Shown here: positions 25,304 through 34,451 of the stretch, piece after piece
Layout: each line of letters opens with the position of its first letter
Numbering within the stretch: the stretch's first letter is position 1
Origin: Hyphomicrobiales bacterium
GTDB taxonomy: Bacteria; Pseudomonadota; Alphaproteobacteria; Rhizobiales; Methyloligellaceae
Direction: 5' to 3'
Length of the DNA: 59,125 nt
Assembly (NCBI GenBank): GCA_021775595.1
Contig: JAJFHN010000058.1
Location: 1 to 59,125, forward strand
Position numbers and translations under genes: made by a program
Notes under the pieces: generated by a model
What the model was told of the DNA's origin: nothing
Database searches by the model: none
The model's input: only the letters and a program-made list of their open reading frames with translations

Positions 25304-26209
25304 TCAGTCGTAAGCAGCGAGAACGCCGGCGCGCAACAGCTCGACCAGCTCGTCACTGGTTTCCTGGAACGAGCGCCCTGAGGTATCGATGTGGAAGGTC
25401 GCACGAGCGTAATGATCCTCGCGTTCGCGCAAGATACGCTTCAGTTCTTCCATCGCCGCGGGGTCGTCGGCCATCGGTCGGCGGTCGCCTTGCTCGATCA
25501 CCCGCGACATGTGTTCATCTGGCGATGCGCTCAGCCAAATGGTGGAAAACCGATTCAATAGGGTTCTGAATGTCGCCGGCTCTTCGACGATACCGCCAGC
25601 CACGGCCAGAACCACTTTTTCGTAACGCTTGATGACGATATCGAGGCAATGGCCCTCCAAGCGGCGGTAGCCTTGTGGACCATAGAGCGCAAAGATTTCG
25701 CCAATTTCCAAGCCGTTTGTCGACTCCATAACTGAATCAAGCTCGACAAATGGAAGCTTCAGGCGCCCGGCCACATCTGCGCCAAGCGCAGATTTACCCG
25801 CACCGCGCAACCCGATGAGCGCAATGCGCTGGGCTCGCGCTTCGTCGCGCTTGAGCGTTTGGTTCAGAATGCCGTAGACGCGTTTCTTGGCTTCGTGGGG
25901 CGCAGCATTAAAGAGGCGCCAGAAGCGGTGAGCCTCGTCCTGCCCATAACCCGGCAACACCTGCTCGAGCTTGGCGTCCATGGCATCGACGATGCCCTTG
26001 AGGCGGCAGATCGAAATATTGCCCTCGCCGCCCTCGAGTTGGGCGATGAAACGCTGCGAGACGCCGCAGCGGTTCGACAACTCCTTGCGGGAAAATCCGC
26101 GCTCGTTGCGGATCGCACGCACGCGCGAGCCCACGCCCGCCAAAAACGAGTTCGGGCCCGAACGGACGTCGGCAGGCTCTGTCGCAAGCTCGCTTTCAGT
26201 ATGTCTCAA
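25304..26209 (-). CDS. boxR: BoxR/BzdR-type regulator (HTH plus shikimate-kinase-like domain)
   Basis: A 301-residue regulator with an XRE-type helix-turn-helix at about 28-83 (KELSNRCGVSQRFIAQLEGG) joined by a linker to a shikimate-kinase-like domain beginning at about 128 with P-loop GLRGAGKS (133-140). This architecture is specific to BzdR/BoxR, which repress benzoate genes and are released by benzoyl-CoA. The start appears to be a TTG at 26209, overlapping the boxA end by 14 bases, as no ATG lies before the HTH. It closes the boxCBA operon, so it is autoregulated if it binds the boxC promoter. It converges on pmoB. Confidence 0.9.
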   Translation of the reverse strand: MRHTESELATEPADVRSGPNSFLAGVGSRVRAIRNERGFSRKELSNRCGVSQRFIAQLEGGEGNISICRLKGIVDAMDAKLEQVLPGYGQDEAHRFWRLFNAAPHEAKKRVYGILNQTLKRDEARAQRIALIGLRGAGKSALGADVAGRLKLPFVELDSVMESTNGLEIGEIFALYGPQGYRRLEGHCLDIVIKRYEKVVLAVAGGIVEEPATFRTLLNRFSTIWLSASPDEHMSRVIEQGDRRPMADDPAAMEELKRILREREDHYARATFHIDTSGRSFQETSDELVELLRAGVLAAYD

Positions 26210-27395
26210 GGTGCAACCGCCCTTCCCGACGCATCAGCGCCCGCTGCGAGGGCCAATCGAGCCCGGCGCTCTCGCAGATCTCGGCCAAGGCCGCATCGAC
26301 GCCCTCCTCCATGCCCTTCAATCCGCAGACATAGATGTAGGTCCGCTCGCTGGCGATGTAGCTGGAGAGCCAATCGGCGTCTTGCCGCATCTGGTCCTGT
26401 ACGTGACGCTTTGGCTGATCCTTGATGCGCGAAAATACGAGCCTTTGGGTCATCACCGATTTCGGTATGCGCTTTAGCGGACCGAAATAGGGGAGTTCCT
26501 CGGGCGTGCGCGCGCCGAAATAGAGCACCAAGTGACCTTCGGCTTGGGGTGCGGTCCGTTGGCGGCGCATGGTAAAGCCGCGGAAGGGCGCCGAACCCGT
26601 TCCGGTGCAAATCATGATGATGTTTGCGGTGGGATCGTCGGGCATCAAGAACGTTGCGCCATATGGTCCGGTGAGCTCCACCTCATCGCCCTTGGCCAGA
26701 TCGCAGACATAGTTGGAACAACGTCCATTGGGCTCGCGCTTGACGGTCAGGGCAATGTTGTTGGCATTGGGTTTCTCGCCATCGCGCGGACAGGCAATCG
26801 AATAAAGCCGCGCCTTTGCCGGTTTGCCGTTTGCATCCAATCCCGGTGGAATGATGCCGACGCTTTGACCCTCGACGACGGGGAAGGCCTGATCTCCGAT
26901 ATCGAGAATGATATGGCGAACATCTGTTTCGGTGCCCTCCTGCGTCAGGCGGAAATTGCCTTGCACGCGGGCGATCGCCGGTTTGGACCGGTTGAACAGG
27001 TTGACGCTGGGTTTCGAGGCCGAGCGCGGAGCCACACTGTGCCCACCAACGCCCTGATGGGCCTCTTCCAGCAGCTGGATGATCTCGTCGTCGAATGCCT
27101 CGACGACGGCTGAAGAGCCCTGATCACCATTGGTTCCGAAGCTCTCCTGTTGGGGAAGCTCGTCCCATTCAAATTGTGACTCGATGGCATAAGGCTCGGT
27201 GACGACGCGCCAATTGTCGATCGCCCCAGTGGGGCATGGAGAGATGCAATCCATGCAGTAATTGCACTTGTCGGCAATCACCACATAGTTGTCGTCATTG
27301 TGAGTGACGGCGTCTTGCGGGCAGGTTTCCTCGCACGTGTTGCATCGGATGCAGATCTCCGGATCAATGAGATGCTGCTTGGTCGGCGACGTCAT
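26196..27395 (-). CDS. boxA: Benzoyl-CoA 2,3-epoxidase subunit A (reductase)
   Basis: The NADPH-dependent flavin/iron-sulfur reductase that feeds electrons to BoxB. Two 4Fe-4S clusters are near the N-terminus: Cys15, 18, 21, 25 (CIRCNTCEETC) and Cys44, 47, 50, 54 (CNYCMDCISPC). A linker leads to a ferredoxin-NADP reductase-like module, with RLYSIACPR for FAD, CTGTGSAPFRGF for NADPH and a C-terminal YVCGLKGMEEGV. ATG 27395 is chosen for its GGGAAAAGG site; ATG 27422 lacks one. It lies 28 bases after boxB and overlaps boxR. Length 399 residues. Confidence 0.94.
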   Translation of the reverse strand: MTSPTKQHLIDPEICIRCNTCEETCPQDAVTHNDDNYVVIADKCNYCMDCISPCPTGAIDNWRVVTEPYAIESQFEWDELPQQESFGTNGDQGSSAVVEAFDDEIIQLLEEAHQGVGGHSVAPRSASKPSVNLFNRSKPAIARVQGNFRLTQEGTETDVRHIILDIGDQAFPVVEGQSVGIIPPGLDANGKPAKARLYSIACPRDGEKPNANNIALTVKREPNGRCSNYVCDLAKGDEVELTGPYGATFLMPDDPTANIIMICTGTGSAPFRGFTMRRQRTAPQAEGHLVLYFGARTPEELPYFGPLKRIPKSVMTQRLVFSRIKDQPKRHVQDQMRQDADWLSSYIASERTYIYVCGLKGMEEGVDAALAEICESAGLDWPSQRALMRREGRLHLETY

Positions 27396-27423
27396 TGCCT
27401 TTTCCCGCACGGCTTTCTGCATT

Positions 27424-28875
27424 TTAGGCGTCGTAGATCTTAACGTATTCGAATTCACCGGGCTTGTTGTCGATGCCGACCTTGGGCGGGGAGATCCAGT
27501 TGGCGTATTTGCCAGCCTCCCATTGGGGCTGCATCAGAGATGCGATGAAATCGCCGTCAGCGGTATTGGGCAACCACTGACCTTTTTGCGCGTTCCATTC
27601 CTCGGCGTTCAGAATGCGACCGTCAGGCGTCGCCTCGGCATTGAGAAATTCACCGATCTGACGGTGAAATGCGACATGCGGCAGTGCAAGCTCGAATGCC
27701 ACACCGGCCTTCTGGATTATTTTATTCCAGCGGTTCACGCCACCGGCCGCGTCGTTCGTATAGTCGTCCCGCAAACGCATATTGATGGCCGATAGTGCCG
27801 GCTCATCGATCAATTTTGCCTCACCATCAATCAGCTTAAGGACAGGATAGGTTGCGCCGACCAATTTATGGTCGTCCTCGATCTTGGTTTCCTGGAAGCG
27901 ACCCTTGATGCCGGCGGTAAACGCATTGGCGGCGTTGGTCGATATCTCCGAGCCGAACAGATCCAGTGATAGGGAATAGTGCAGGTTTAACTTTTTTTGC
28001 ACGGTGGGCAGGTCGATGACGCCCAAGGCACGCACCGCCTCGATGTCGTAGGGATCCTCGATCCCGGCCTCAGTCATCGCCTCACAGGTGCGCTGAACAA
28101 TGCGCCCGACGCCGGTCTCGCCGACGAACATGTGGTGGGCTTCTTCGGTCAACATGAAGCGAGTCGTGCGCGAGAGCGGATCAAAGCCCGATTGCGCCAA
28201 AGCCTCGAGCTGCATTTTGCCGTCGCGGTCGGTGAAGTATGTGAACATGAAGAAACTCAGCCAATCGGGCGTCTCTTCATTGAACGCACCCAGCATGCGC
28301 GGGGCTTCTTCCGAACCCGATTGGCGGCGAAGCAGCTCATCGGATTCTTCACGCCCGTCCTTACCGAAATATTTTTGCAACAGATAGACCATCGCCCAAA
28401 GGTGACGGCCCTCTTCGACATTGACTTGAAAGAGATTACGCATGTCATAGAGCGAGGGCGCGGTTTTGCCGAGAAAGCGCTGCTGCTCGACAGATGCGGG
28501 CTCGGTGTCGCCCTGTATGACGATGAGGCGACGCAACATGGCGCGGTATTCGCCCGGCACCTCTTGCCAGGCCAGGTCACCGAAATGCTCGCCACACGGG
28601 ATTCGCCGATCCTCGACCGCGGGCGCCAGCAGCACGCCCCAGCGATATTCCGGCATTTTGACATAGTCGAATTTGGCCCACCCCTTGGAGTCAACGCTGA
28701 CGGCCGTACGCAAATAGGCAAGCGACTCCTGGAAGCCGTTCGGGCCCATGTCGTGCCACCAATTGATGTAGCCCGGATGCCATTTCTCGAGCGCTTTCAG
28801 CACCCGTCGGTCGCTGGAGAGCCCCACATTATTGGGGATGAGCGTGTCATAATTGACGTTGATCAGGTCTAACAT
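27424..28875 (-). CDS. boxB: Benzoyl-CoA 2,3-epoxidase subunit B (diiron oxygenase)
   Basis: Catalytic subunit that forms 2,3-epoxybenzoyl-CoA with O2 and electrons from BoxA. The 483-residue length agrees with characterised BoxB. Two E-x-x-H pairs suited to a diiron centre are seen: Glu155/His158 (VNVEEGRHLW) and Glu245/His248 (LTEEAHHMF). Other strongly conserved stretches are HPGYINWWHDMGPNGFQ and RTTRFMLTEE. The ATG at 28875 has GGAGG upstream and follows boxC by 24 bases, so boxC, boxB and boxA are one transcript. Confidence 0.95.
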   Translation of the reverse strand: MLDLINVNYDTLIPNNVGLSSDRRVLKALEKWHPGYINWWHDMGPNGFQESLAYLRTAVSVDSKGWAKFDYVKMPEYRWGVLLAPAVEDRRIPCGEHFGDLAWQEVPGEYRAMLRRLIVIQGDTEPASVEQQRFLGKTAPSLYDMRNLFQVNVEEGRHLWAMVYLLQKYFGKDGREESDELLRRQSGSEEAPRMLGAFNEETPDWLSFFMFTYFTDRDGKMQLEALAQSGFDPLSRTTRFMLTEEAHHMFVGETGVGRIVQRTCEAMTEAGIEDPYDIEAVRALGVIDLPTVQKKLNLHYSLSLDLFGSEISTNAANAFTAGIKGRFQETKIEDDHKLVGATYPVLKLIDGEAKLIDEPALSAINMRLRDDYTNDAAGGVNRWNKIIQKAGVAFELALPHVAFHRQIGEFLNAEATPDGRILNAEEWNAQKGQWLPNTADGDFIASLMQPQWEAGKYANWISPPKVGIDNKPGEFEYVKIYDA

Positions 28876-28899
28876 GGCGGCGTTCCTCCAACGCTTCTT

Positions 28900-30555
28900 C
28901 TAAACTCTCTGGTGGTCAAATTCGCTGCGCTGGCCCGTGCCGTAGCGCCGCAGCGCGCCTTGCTCGCCAACGGCGTTGGGGCGCTGAAAAATCCAATTTT
29001 GCCAAGCCGTCAGACGGCCAAAAATTCGGGTTTCCATGGTCTCGGGTCCGGCAAAGCGTAAATTGGCCTCCATGCCGGTCAGGCCGTCGGGTGAGAAATT
29101 GGCCCGTTCTTCGAGGAAAATACGAACCTCATCTTCCCAATCGATATCGTCGAAGACAAAGGTCACGAGACCCAAGGCGTCGGCATCGGTTGCCTCAAGG
29201 GGTTCGCCGATCTTCGCGCGGGCCGTCTCTACCGCCTGAGGTTCGCCGAGGAACCGCGTTTGCAATCGGCTCAAACCGTTGGGCATGGTGTAGGGGCCAA
29301 AATTACCGCGGCTCAAGGTCAGCGCGGCGGGCGGGCGGTTGTCGCCCTCAATCGTGCCCTCAAGCATGTAGCTGCGGTCAGCCGCAAAGGCGAGTTCGGC
29401 CAACACGCCGGTAAAACACGAGCCAGGTTCGATCAGCGCCACAAGTGAGCGGGACGTAACATCCACTCGTTTCAGCACCCGTTTCCAATAGAGCAGAATT
29501 TCGTTGGCGAGCCAGTGTTCGGCATTGTCCAGCAGCAGGTTCTCGTATGCCATCACCAAGCCGCTGTCGCCATGGCTTTTGAATGCGATGATGCCGATCT
29601 CGGCTTCATTGGCACGCAAATGAAGAATGGCGTCATCGAGCTCACGGGCAAGACGCAGAGGCCAAAACTCCGCGCCTTCGGCATGGACGGCAGCCATGTC
29701 GGCCGCTGGTTCGGCCTCAGGACCCTTGATCGTGACAGTGGCCACGCGGCCGGCGCGATCGATGGCGACTTCAAGCGTTGAATAGATCACGGCGTCGTCG
29801 CTGAGACTGCGGTCCAGCGGCGTAAGCGTGACGCCCTCTGCATCGTCGGGCCTGTTGGAGCGGGCCGCGATTTCCGTCAGCCGCTCGGAGACAATTTCAT
29901 GGAACTTGGCGTTCGGCACGGCCTCGTCGACCAACCGCCATTCTTGGGCACGCGCGCCTTTGATGCCTTCTTCAACAGTGCAAAACACATCGGCACGATC
30001 ACGGCGCACCATGCGCTTGTCGGTCACCCTGGTCAGACCACCCGTGCCCGGAAGCACCGCCAACAATGGCAGTTCGGGCAAGGCGACCGACGACGAGCCA
30101 TCATCGGTCAGGATGATGTGGTCGGCGGCAAGCGCCAATTCGTAACCGCCGCCAGCGCATGAGCCCTTGATGGCGGCCATATAGGATTGCTGGGAGTTGG
30201 CGGTCGCATCCTCGATGGCGTTGCGTGTCTCGTTCGTGAACTTGCAAAAATTGACCTTGTGGGAGTGGGTCGCACCCGCCAGCATGCGGATATTGGCGCC
30301 GGCGCAAAACACTCGGTCCTTGCCCGACTGAATGGCGACGGCTTTCACGCCGGGGTGTTCGAAGCGCAATCTCTGAACGGCGTCGGCCAATTCGATATCG
30401 ACACCAAGATCGTAAGAATTCAGCTTCAGCTCGTAACCATCGAACAGGCCCCCTGCCTCATCGACATCCATGATGAGGCGCGCGACCGCGCCGTCGATCT
30501 CAATGCGCCAATGACGGTAGCGCGAGGGATTGGTTTGAAAATCGATGCGCTTCAT
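28900..30555 (-). CDS. boxC: 2,3-epoxybenzoyl-CoA dihydrolase
   Basis: Ring-opening enzyme that hydrolyses 2,3-epoxybenzoyl-CoA to 3,4-dehydroadipyl-CoA semialdehyde and formate. The 551 residues contain two crotonase-like halves, the usual BoxC plan (about 550 aa). Recognisable are DRVFCAGANIRMLAG in the first half, IKGSCAGGGYELALAADHI, and GTGGLTRVTDKR. The ATG at 30555 is picked for GGAGA upstream; an earlier in-frame start at 30600 would run through a hairpin leader. It is the first gene of the minus-strand box operon. Confidence 0.94.
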   Translation of the reverse strand: MKRIDFQTNPSRYRHWRIEIDGAVARLIMDVDEAGGLFDGYELKLNSYDLGVDIELADAVQRLRFEHPGVKAVAIQSGKDRVFCAGANIRMLAGATHSHKVNFCKFTNETRNAIEDATANSQQSYMAAIKGSCAGGGYELALAADHIILTDDGSSSVALPELPLLAVLPGTGGLTRVTDKRMVRRDRADVFCTVEEGIKGARAQEWRLVDEAVPNAKFHEIVSERLTEIAARSNRPDDAEGVTLTPLDRSLSDDAVIYSTLEVAIDRAGRVATVTIKGPEAEPAADMAAVHAEGAEFWPLRLARELDDAILHLRANEAEIGIIAFKSHGDSGLVMAYENLLLDNAEHWLANEILLYWKRVLKRVDVTSRSLVALIEPGSCFTGVLAELAFAADRSYMLEGTIEGDNRPPAALTLSRGNFGPYTMPNGLSRLQTRFLGEPQAVETARAKIGEPLEATDADALGLVTFVFDDIDWEDEVRIFLEERANFSPDGLTGMEANLRFAGPETMETRIFGRLTAWQNWIFQRPNAVGEQGALRRYGTGQRSEFDHQRV

Positions 30556-30591
30556 ACAGCACGGTTCTCCAAAACAGATGCAGCCGAGGCC

Positions 30592-30610
30592 GCCGGACAT
30601 ACAGTCCGGC
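30592..30610 (-). promoter_or_regulatory. Perfect hairpin in the boxC leader
   Basis: GCCGGAC (30592-30598), loop ATACA, GTCCGGC (30604-30610): a perfect 7-bp stem about 36 bases upstream of the boxC ATG. Further out, GCAT-N4-ATGC lies at 30625-30636, and TTTACA-N17-TATGTC reads as a possible minus-strand promoter. The hairpin then overlaps the -10 region as DNA, so it is as likely an operator palindrome as an RNA element. Confidence 0.4.
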
Positions 30611-30708
30611 TTCCCACGTGTAAAGCATGATAATGCAGATAAACCTACGTAATCTCGCCTAAAATGAATTTTTGGCCAAAATTACTGCTTGTTTTTGTAT
30701 TATATTGC

Positions 30709-31368
30709 TTATTTCCACTGTTGGCCGTAGGTCGCAAATTTTTCCAGCACGCGATCCATTTCGTCCGAGGCGAGAAGTTTGGGTTCACCGACAGCGAGCG
30801 CCTTGATGTATTGGGCGGCCAACGCCTCCACCTCATGGGCAAGCGCCAGGGCCCGCGGCAGATCAGAGCCACAAGCGACCTGACCGTGATTGGCCAACAG
30901 ACAGGCTTTTCGCGCCTTGAGCCCCTCTGCAACGTTTTCAGCCAACTGTTCGCCGCCGAAAATGGCGTAGGGCACCAACGGTATATCGTGACCACCGGCG
31001 ACCGCCACCATGTAGTGGAAGGCCGGAATGGCCTTATGGGCGCAAGCAAGGGCCGTTGCGTTGCACGAATGGCAGTGAACGATCGCCGCCGCGTCGGGCC
31101 GCACGCTATAAGCCGCCAAATGGAACCGCCATTCGCTGGAGGGCTGCATGCCACCAGCTGCCGGCACGCCTGCAGCGTCCACAAAGACGATATCGGCCGG
31201 CAATAGATCGGCATATGGAACCGCGCTCGGCGTGATGAGCATGCCCTCTCGCCAGCGCGCCGATACGTTTCCCGATGTGCCCTGAGACAAGCCGTCTTGA
31301 TTGAGGGCGAGCGCGGTGTCTATCACCTGCTGGCGAATCCAGGCTTCATCACCCTCCTGCTCAACCAT
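30709..31368 (-). CDS. FucA-type class II aldolase (probable 5-methylthioribulose-1-phosphate aldolase)
   Basis: A 219-residue zinc class II aldolase. It matches L-fuculose-1-phosphate aldolase at the metal/catalytic sites: Glu79 in PSSEWRFH, His98/His100 in VHCHS, His161 in [16 protein letters not shown] and [10 protein letters not shown] are also typical. The ATG at 31368 overlaps the mtnA stop by 8 bases, so it is coupled to the gene that makes methylthioribulose-1-phosphate. That context points to an Ald2-like enzyme of the DHAP shunt, giving DHAP and 2-(methylthio)acetaldehyde, rather than fucose use. MtnB dehydratase belongs to the same superfamily and is the main alternative. Confidence 0.8.
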   Translation of the reverse strand: MVEQEGDEAWIRQQVIDTALALNQDGLSQGTSGNVSARWREGMLITPSAVPYADLLPADIVFVDAAGVPAAGGMQPSSEWRFHLAAYSVRPDAAAIVHCHSCNATALACAHKAIPAFHYMVAVAGGHDIPLVPYAIFGGEQLAENVAEGLKARKACLLANHGQVACGSDLPRALALAHEVEALAAQYIKALAVGEPKLLASDEMDRVLEKFATYGQQWK

Positions 31369-32455
31369 CGGCGTGCTCGGGATAGAGCTCCCGCAGCGCG
31401 GCGGAACTCGCTTCGCAGACACCGCGCTCGGTGATCAGGCCGGTAACAAGGCGGCCGGGGGTAACGTCGAAGGCGTAATTCGCAGCAGCGCTGCCGGGCG
31501 CCGCGATCTCTACGCGTGTGAATGCGCCCTCATCGGTTTTGCCCCAGACATGCGTCACCTCCTCGGGATCGCGCTCCTCGATTGGAATTTCAAAGCCGCT
31601 GTCGAGGCTCCAGTCGATCGTCGAGTGCGGCAGCGCCACATAAAACGGTATGCCGTTGTCGCGCGCGGCGAGCGCCTTCAAATAGGTCCCTATTTTATTG
31701 GCCACATCACCGTTTGACGCGGTGCGGTCAGTGCCGACAATACAGAGATCCACATCGCCATTTTGCATGACGTGGCCACCGGCATTGTCGGTGATGATCG
31801 TGTGGGGAACGCCCTGATGGCCGAGCTCAAATGCCGTCAATGCCGCGCCTTGGTTTCGCGGCCGCGTCTCGTCGACCCAGACATGAATGTCGATGCCGGC
31901 TTCATGGGCTTGATAAATAGGCGACGTCGCAGTCCCCCAATCGACCGTCGCCAACCAGCCGGCATTGCAGTGGGTCAAGACATTGACGGTTTCGCCTCCC
32001 TTACGCCTGCTGTGTTCGGCAATCAATTCCAGACCATGTTCGCCAATCCGACGGCAAGTTTCGACATCTTGCTGGCAGATTTCAGCTGCCCGCTCGTAGG
32101 CAACGGCGACGCGCTCGCTGTGGGGAATGTTGCGCACCGTGTCACGCATCTCTTCGATGGCCCAGCGCAGATTGATAGCCGTCGGACGGGTCATGGCCAG
32201 ACGCTCGCAGGCGCGATCAAGCGCCTCGTCGGATTGGTCCTGGCGCAGCGCCAAGCAGACGCCGTATGCAGCAGTGGCCCCAATGAGCGGCGCGCCGCGC
32301 ACTTGCATGTCGGCGATCGCAACCGCCGCATCTTCTAATTCGCTCAAACGCGCAATTTCAAGACGATGGGGAAGAACGGTTTGGTCGATGATCTCCACGC
32401 CCCAACCGTCATCCGCCAGCCAGATGGTTCGGTAAGCTTTGCCATCGATACGCAT
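31361..32455 (-). CDS. mtnA: S-methyl-5-thioribose-1-phosphate isomerase
   Basis: Isomerises 5-methylthioribose-1-phosphate to the ribulose form in methionine/MTA salvage. The catalytic Cys163 is in [12 protein letters not shown] and Asp243 in [33 protein letters not shown] is a family hallmark. Length 364 residues is standard. ATG 32455 is chosen; the frame runs further upstream without similarity. The stop overlaps the aldolase start. A small secreted-protein gene lies 31 bases upstream on the same strand. Confidence 0.95.
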   Translation of the reverse strand: MRIDGKAYRTIWLADDGWGVEIIDQTVLPHRLEIARLSELEDAAVAIADMQVRGAPLIGATAAYGVCLALRQDQSDEALDRACERLAMTRPTAINLRWAIEEMRDTVRNIPHSERVAVAYERAAEICQQDVETCRRIGEHGLELIAEHSRRKGGETVNVLTHCNAGWLATVDWGTATSPIYQAHEAGIDIHVWVDETRPRNQGAALTAFELGHQGVPHTIITDNAGGHVMQNGDVDLCIVGTDRTASNGDVANKIGTYLKALAARDNGIPFYVALPHSTIDWSLDSGFEIPIEERDPEEVTHVWGKTDEGAFTRVEIAAPGSAAANYAFDVTPGRLVTGLITERGVCEASSAALRELYPEHADG

Positions 32456-32486
32456 GAACCCTACCGCGCAAGCGTGACTGAGCGCT

Positions 32487-32867
32487 TCAGCGCTGGCAGA
32501 GTTTGGCCCCCGACGAGCACACAGCGGGCGAGTAAACGCCTTCCCAACACACCGTGTAGGCGCGGCTCGAAACGACGTCGGGACGCAAATAAGCATCTTT
32601 GGGTACACTGGTGCGGACCATTTTCCAGAGCGGGATCGCGCGCACCTTAACGGGCGCGACACTGGCGTTTGCCCAACCCGGCCGTTTTTTCATTGCGGCA
32701 ATCGCGTCTTCAAGAGTCGCGCGAGATTTCTCGACGGCGCGCTGCTTGTTGCCACCATCCTGCGTGCCGTTGACGACCTGACATGCCGCGTTGGCGCTAT
32801 TGGGCGTAGCAACGGCAAGCAACAGCGCGGCCAAAATCGGCACTGAAAAATTCGATTTGATTGACAT
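32487..32867 (-). CDS. Small secreted protein, unknown
   Basis: A 126-residue product with a clean signal peptide (hydrophobic core about 10-20, cleavage after NSANA near 27) and a mature part starting with ACQVVNG. Four Cys in the mature chain (near 28, 107, 118 and 124) suggest two disulfides. [17 protein letters not shown] is followed by a Tyr/Trp-containing C-terminus. No family recognised. ATG 32867 is used; the preceding TTG is less likely. It sits between apt and mtnA, on their strand. Confidence 0.6.
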   Translation of the reverse strand: MSIKSNFSVPILAALLLAVATPNSANAACQVVNGTQDGGNKQRAVEKSRATLEDAIAAMKKRPGWANASVAPVKVRAIPLWKMVRTSVPKDAYLRPDVVSSRAYTVCWEGVYSPAVCSSGAKLCQR

Positions 32868-32982
32868 CAATATTCCTCACTTCGTTCACATCAAAAGAAA
32901 AACACAAATGAAACGACCACGCCACGCTATTCAAATTTCACAGTCACCCCGTGACGTCAATTGTCTCCAATCAAGCCGCGGC

Positions 32983-33525
32983 TCAATCGCCCTCAAACGC
33001 GATCAGGGTGTGGCATTCAAGGCCAATGGCAGCGAGTTTTTCGCACCCGCCAAGGTCGGGCAGATCAATTACGAAAGCGGCGCCGACGATTTCGGCTCCC
33101 AGTTTTTTCAGCAATTTTGCTGCGGCGACGGCGGTTCCTCCGGTTGCTATGAGATCATCCACCAACAAGACCCTTTCGCCCGATCTCAGCGCGTCTTCGT
33201 GAATCTCGATGGCGTCGATGCCGTATTCGAGTTCGTAGTCTTGGCCAATGGCCTTGGCCGGTAATTTGCCCTTCTTTCTGATCGGCACAAAGCCGCAGCT
33301 CAGACGGTCGGCGACGGCACCGCCCAAAATGAAGCCGCGCGCCTCGATGCCCGCCACGGCCTCGACACCTGCATTGCGATAGGGAGCGGCCAGCTGTTCG
33401 ATACACTCCGTGAGACCCGCCCCATCGCCCAGCAGCGTTGTAATGTCACGAAATTGGATGCCCGGCTTGGGGTAATCGGGAATGGTGCGGACCAGGGCAC
33501 GCAAATCGATTTCGGATTCTTGCAT
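32983..33525 (-). CDS. apt: Adenine phosphoribosyltransferase
   Basis: Converts adenine and PRPP to AMP. The PRPP-binding loop [14 protein letters not shown] is at about 118-131; [17 protein letters not shown] at the N-terminus and [10 protein letters not shown] are family-specific. The 180-residue length is usual. It lies only 5 bases after mtnP, so the adenine released by MTA phosphorolysis is recaptured by its own operon partner. Confidence 0.95.
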   Translation of the reverse strand: MQESEIDLRALVRTIPDYPKPGIQFRDITTLLGDGAGLTECIEQLAAPYRNAGVEAVAGIEARGFILGGAVADRLSCGFVPIRKKGKLPAKAIGQDYELEYGIDAIEIHEDALRSGERVLLVDDLIATGGTAVAAAKLLKKLGAEIVGAAFVIDLPDLGGCEKLAAIGLECHTLIAFEGD

Positions 33526-33530
33526 AAATC

Positions 33531-34412
33531 TTACTTCCCGTTTTGCAAAATTCGTCCGGCCACCGCATCGAGTTTGCTCAACAGATCTGTATCACGCGCC
33601 TCAGGCGCAGTTATAATTGCCATCTCGAGCGCCCGATCCGAACCGATCGGACACGGCTCATGGGTCTTTGGAAAATCACGCGCGACCCTGGCCACCAACT
33701 GCTTGGCGCGGTCGGCATTGTCGCGCAGCACGCGCAGCAACTCGGCCACATCGACATCCTGATGGTCGTCGTGCCAGCAGTCATAGTCCGTCACCATGGC
33801 GACGGTCGCGTAACAAATCTCCGCCTCGCGAGCCAACTTAGCCTCCGGCATGTTGGTCATGCCGATAACATCGCAACCCCATTGCCGGTAGAGATTGGAT
33901 TCGGCGCGGGACGAGAACTGCGGGCCCTCCATGGCGAGATAGATGCCGCCCTTCTTGTAAGCCATTCCTTCGGCGTCGGCGGCGGTGGCAATGCGATCAA
34001 GCAGCAGAGGGCTGACCGGATCGGCCATCGAGACATGGGCAACGCATCCGTCGCCAAAAAAGCTCTTCTGCCGGGCAATCGTCCGGTCGATGAACTGATC
34101 AACCAGCACGAAAGTGCCGGGATTCAATTCTTCGCGGAACGAGCCACAAGCCGAAACGGAAATGAGATCGGTCACTCCGGCGCGCTTCATGGCATCGATA
34201 TTGGCGCGGTAGTTGATGTGGCTGGGAGAAAGCCGATGTCCGCGGCCATGGCGCGGTAAGAAGACAAGAGGCAGGTCATCGAGACTGCCGAACTGCAGCT
34301 CATCGGACGGCTCGCCCCATGGCGTGGAAATCTGCTCGCTTCGAAGATTTTCCAGTCCGGGCAAGTCGTAAATGCCGCTGCCACCGATGATGCCCAATAC
34401 GGATTGTGTCAT
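33531..34412 (-). CDS. mtnP: S-methyl-5'-thioadenosine phosphorylase
   Basis: Phosphorolyses MTA to adenine and 5-methylthioribose-1-phosphate. The N-terminal [14 protein letters not shown] carries the phosphate-binding Gly/Ser, [19 protein letters not shown] and [13 protein letters not shown] are conserved, and [20 protein letters not shown] is in the nucleoside site. The start at 34412 is an ATG preceded by GGGGGC; an in-frame start at 34439 is less likely. 293 residues. It begins the mtnP-apt pair; mtnA and the aldolase follow after the secreted-protein gene. Confidence 0.95.
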   Translation of the reverse strand: MTQSVLGIIGGSGIYDLPGLENLRSEQISTPWGEPSDELQFGSLDDLPLVFLPRHGRGHRLSPSHINYRANIDAMKRAGVTDLISVSACGSFREELNPGTFVLVDQFIDRTIARQKSFFGDGCVAHVSMADPVSPLLLDRIATAADAEGMAYKKGGIYLAMEGPQFSSRAESNLYRQWGCDVIGMTNMPEAKLAREAEICYATVAMVTDYDCWHDDHQDVDVAELLRVLRDNADRAKQLVARVARDFPKTHEPCPIGSDRALEMAIITAPEARDTDLLSKLDAVAGRILQNGK

Positions 34413-34451
34413 GCCGCCCCCAACTCGTAATTCAACCACAACGCCTCTACG

